A stretch of 64,000 nucleotides of DNA from Staphylococcus sp. CAG:324. Its GTDB lineage: Bacteria; Bacillota_I; Bacilli_A; ML615J-28; CAG-313. Of the stretch, positions 62,103 through 64,000 are shown in pieces. The stretch covers positions 45,673 to 109,672 of the forward strand of contig FR890812.1 of NCBI GenBank assembly GCA_000433035.1, read 5' to 3'. A model generated the notes under the pieces. It had not been told where the DNA came from, ran no database searches, and saw only the letters and a program-made list of their open reading frames with translations. Every line of letters begins with the position of its first letter. The stretch's first letter is position 1. The position numbers were made by a program, and so were the translations under genes.

Positions 62103-62160
62103 GTAATAATTTGAATTCATAATTAGCGGTCAAAAAAATTTTCGAACGCTCACAGAGCAT

Positions 62161-63066
62161 CTATTTTATCAAAAAATCAACAATATCGTTGTAAACAATG
62201 TGATGCTCAATTTCATTTAAGGTTTCATGTCGCAGTGTTTCATACAATTTCATTTCAACCTCTAAATTATTTTTTTGATATTTTTTATATAATTTTTTTA
62301 CTGATTTACCCATTGCACTAACTGGATCTTCAGAACCAGAAAAAATAAAAATTTTAATAGTTGTATTTATTTTTTTAATTGCTTTATTTTTAAATGTTCG
62401 TCTTAAGGACTTGGCAATAGAATGATAAGTACTATCACTTACCGATGCCCCACATAGTTGATCGGCTTCATAATTTTTAATATTTTCCATATTTTTAGAA
62501 AGCCAATTAAATTCACTGTCTTCGGAAAACTTTTTCTGAAAATTGCCAAATGTTATGTTATGAACAAATTTACTAGAGGTAATACAATCATTTTTTTTAA
62601 TTGATAAACTAGTAATCCATTGCAAAAAAAGATATCTTAAATCTCCAACATCTGTACCCGATAAAATTACTTTTTGAAAGTCATTTGGGTATTTTTGAAT
62701 GTATTCTTGAGCAGTAATCGAGCCCATGCTATGTGAAAATAAACATGTAATGCCTTGAAAATCGTTGGCAAATTCCTCTCTTACAAGATGAAGACTTTTT
62801 ATCATGGCGTCAATAAAATCATATTCTTCTACTTTTCCTAATTTTGATAAATCCTTACAAGATTCACCATGTTGATAATGATCATCACCTATTACAGTAA
62901 AACCTTTGGATACTAAAAAATTGGCAAAATCCTCATATCTTGTAATATGTTCACTAAGTCCATGAGAAATTTGAACACAACCAATGGCAGGCCTATCAGG
63001 GTTAGACCATTTGTAAACTATTAAATTATTTTTATCGTCAAATTTTAATTCAAAACGTTCTTTCAT
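62161..63066 (-). CDS. Alpha/beta hydrolase, monoacylglycerol-lipase/lysophospholipase type
   Basis: 301-aa serine hydrolase. Oxyanion block QISHGLSEHITRYEDFA, nucleophile in LFSHSMGSI (GxSxG with the first glycine replaced by S and the last position S), catalytic Asp in FSGSEDPVS and His in LRHETLNE. Likely lipid or ester substrate, no signal peptide, so cytoplasmic. Starts on the last base of deoB. Confidence 0.85.
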   Translation of the reverse strand: MKERFELKFDDKNNLIVYKWSNPDRPAIGCVQISHGLSEHITRYEDFANFLVSKGFTVIGDDHYQHGESCKDLSKLGKVEEYDFIDAMIKSLHLVREEFANDFQGITCLFSHSMGSITAQEYIQKYPNDFQKVILSGTDVGDLRYLFLQWITSLSIKKNDCITSSKFVHNITFGNFQKKFSEDSEFNWLSKNMENIKNYEADQLCGASVSDSTYHSIAKSLRRTFKNKAIKKINTTIKIFIFSGSEDPVSAMGKSVKKLYKKYQKNNLEVEMKLYETLRHETLNEIEHHIVYNDIVDFLIK

Positions 63067-64000
63067 TATAATTCTCCTAATATAGATTGACCAATATCGG
63101 GTAATTGAACCAAAAAATTATCACAAATCGTAGCACCTACACATCCAAAAGAATCTAAATCAGCTAAAACTTTCCCCTTTATATTGTTGTGATAACAAAT
63201 TAGGGGAACTAGTTCTCTTGTGTGATCTGTTCCATGATGGATAGGATCATTGCCATGATCAGCCACAATCATCAATAGATCCTCTTCCCTTAAAGAACGA
63301 ATCAAAATACTAAGATCTTGATCAAATTCTTCAATTGCCAATTTGTAACCTTGTAAATCTCGTCGATGACCATACAATGCATCAAAATCTACCAAATTAG
63401 TAAAGCACAATCCTTCAAAATTTTCTTTTGTTTTGGCAATTGTCTTTAGCATTCCATCATGATTAGAAACAGTACGCTCACTTTTGGTAATTCCATAGCC
63501 ATCAAAAATATCATAAATTTTACCAATTGCGATCACATCATAGCCTGCTTCACTTAAATGATTTAATGTAGTTTTTCCAAATGGTTTCAATGCATAATCA
63601 TGTCGATGAGAAGTTCTAACAAAATTCTCTTTTTTATTTCCGATAAAAGGTCTTGCAATGATGCGTCCAACTTGCCAATCTTTATTTTCTTTTGTAATTT
63701 TTCGTGCATATTCACATATCCGATATAACTCTGAAAGAGGAATAATTTCCTCATTAGCAGCTATTTGCAAAACCGAATCTGCTGAAGTATAGACAATTAA
63801 TGCACCAGTTTTTAGTTGTTCTTCTCCTAATTCTTTCATAATTTCTGTTCCGCTTGCACTTATATTGCCTATTACTTTTCGACCACTAAATTTTTCTAAA
63901 GCCTCAATCAATTCTTTTGGAAAACCATTTTCAGTAAAGGAAGGAAAAGGGTGAGTCACCTTTAATCCCATCATTTCAAAGTGTCCTGTTAAAGTATCTT
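63066..64000 (-). CDS. deoB: Phosphopentomutase (start outside window)
   Basis: Interconverts (deoxy)ribose 1- and 5-phosphate in nucleoside salvage. The frame is open to the window edge, where DTLTGHFEMMGL corresponds to the family block around residue 90, so about 80-90 N-terminal residues are missing. Motifs YTSADSVLQIAANE, RTSHRHDYAL, LVDFDALYGHRRD and ADHGNDPIHHGTDHTRE (metal ligands) are clear. It overlaps the hydrolase gene by one base. Confidence 0.95.
   Translation of the reverse strand, partial: DTLTGHFEMMGLKVTHPFPSFTENGFPKELIEALEKFSGRKVIGNISASGTEIMKELGEEQLKTGALIVYTSADSVLQIAANEEIIPLSELYRICEYARKITKENKDWQVGRIIARPFIGNKKENFVRTSHRHDYALKPFGKTTLNHLSEAGYDVIAIGKIYDIFDGYGITKSERTVSNHDGMLKTIAKTKENFEGLCFTNLVDFDALYGHRRDLQGYKLAIEEFDQDLSILIRSLREEDLLMIVADHGNDPIHHGTDHTRELVPLICYHNNIKGKVLADLDSFGCVGATICDNFLVQLPDIGQSILGEL

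Noticed and set aside
62120..62160. AGCG...CGCT inverted repeat near the hydrolase stop
   Set aside because: Only four to five pairs with mismatches; not distinguishable from chance.
1..64000. CRISPR arrays, insertion sequences, prophage or integrase genes
   Set aside because: No regularly spaced repeats, transposases, integrases or terminal inverted repeats were seen.
1..64000. Mollicutes-style code with TGA as tryptophan
   Set aside because: Tryptophan positions in conserved motifs are TGG and several genes end cleanly at TGA at the expected length.

Overview
The window is a contiguous piece of a very AT-rich bacterial chromosome (roughly 70% A+T by eye). It uses the ordinary code: tryptophan is TGG and TGA ends genes. 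Gene families and gene order (truB-ribF-rpsO-pnp; DUF177-rpmF-rsmH; murE-mraY-murD; valS-folC; radC-spoIVFA-spoIVFB; rplU-prp-rpmA-obg; mutS-mutL-miaA; dacB-spmA-spmB-rluB) are those of low-GC Bacillota. A T-box on valS, an L21 leader, a type-B RNase P RNA and an L27 with a Prp-cleavable N-terminal extension support this. Several genes are sporulation families (spoVD, spoVID-like, ysxE-like, spoIVFA, spoIVFB, dacB, spmA, spmB), so the organism is probably an endospore former or recently descended from one. My best guess is an uncultured, Erysipelotrichia- or Mollicutes-adjacent gut Bacilli lineage; that placement is inference.

Layout. 1-3.7 kb: end of an ABC exporter, a cytidine-deaminase-like gene and an ABC-2 transporter pair. 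3.8-9.6 kb: truB, ribF, rpsO, pnp, degV and rnpB. 9.65-14 kb: engB, a spoVID/ysxE pair, DUF177, rpmF and rsmH. 14.1-21.9 kb: an unusual insertion into what is normally the division/cell-wall cluster. It holds an aldose-epimerase-like gene, mscL, and a three-gene operon encoding a secreted MACPF (perforin-fold) protein, a MacB-architecture ABC transporter with a very large ectodomain, and a secreted Ig-like protein with a papain-like head that seems to have lost its cysteine. 22-27.7 kb: spoVD, murE, mraY, murD. 27.8-31.4 kb: a GltD-like oxidoreductase coupled to a fused NadD-NadE protein. 31.5-37.8 kb: T-box, valS, folC, radC, spoIVFA and a frameshifted spoIVFB, with mreBCD and minCD absent from their usual place.

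37.9-47 kb is an accessory stretch: an LRR surface protein, ppdK, a lipoprotein pair, and a GT8 / PlsC / CrtO-like acyltransferase cassette facing a membrane-bound XRE regulator, then a coiled-coil protein of unknown function. 47-61.5 kb returns to core genes: rplU-prp-rpmA, obg, an ECF S component, mutS-mutL-miaA, dacB-spmA-spmB, rluB, a PAP2 phosphatase, a degenerate Fic-like protein and a PHP phosphatase. 61.6-62.1 kb is an AT-rich gene-free gap. The right edge holds, on the minus strand, deoB (cut by the window) and an alpha/beta hydrolase.

The strongest candidate for something undescribed is the MACPF / MacB-like ABC / Ig-like operon at 15.8-21.7 kb. Other points of note are the NadD-NadE fusion with an internal ribosome-binding site, the spoIVFB frameshift, a terminator hairpin that buries the spoVID-like ribosome-binding site, and a probable ATT start for murD. 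Promoters are very regular: 17-bp spacers and TATAAT -10 boxes, often with an extended TGn.
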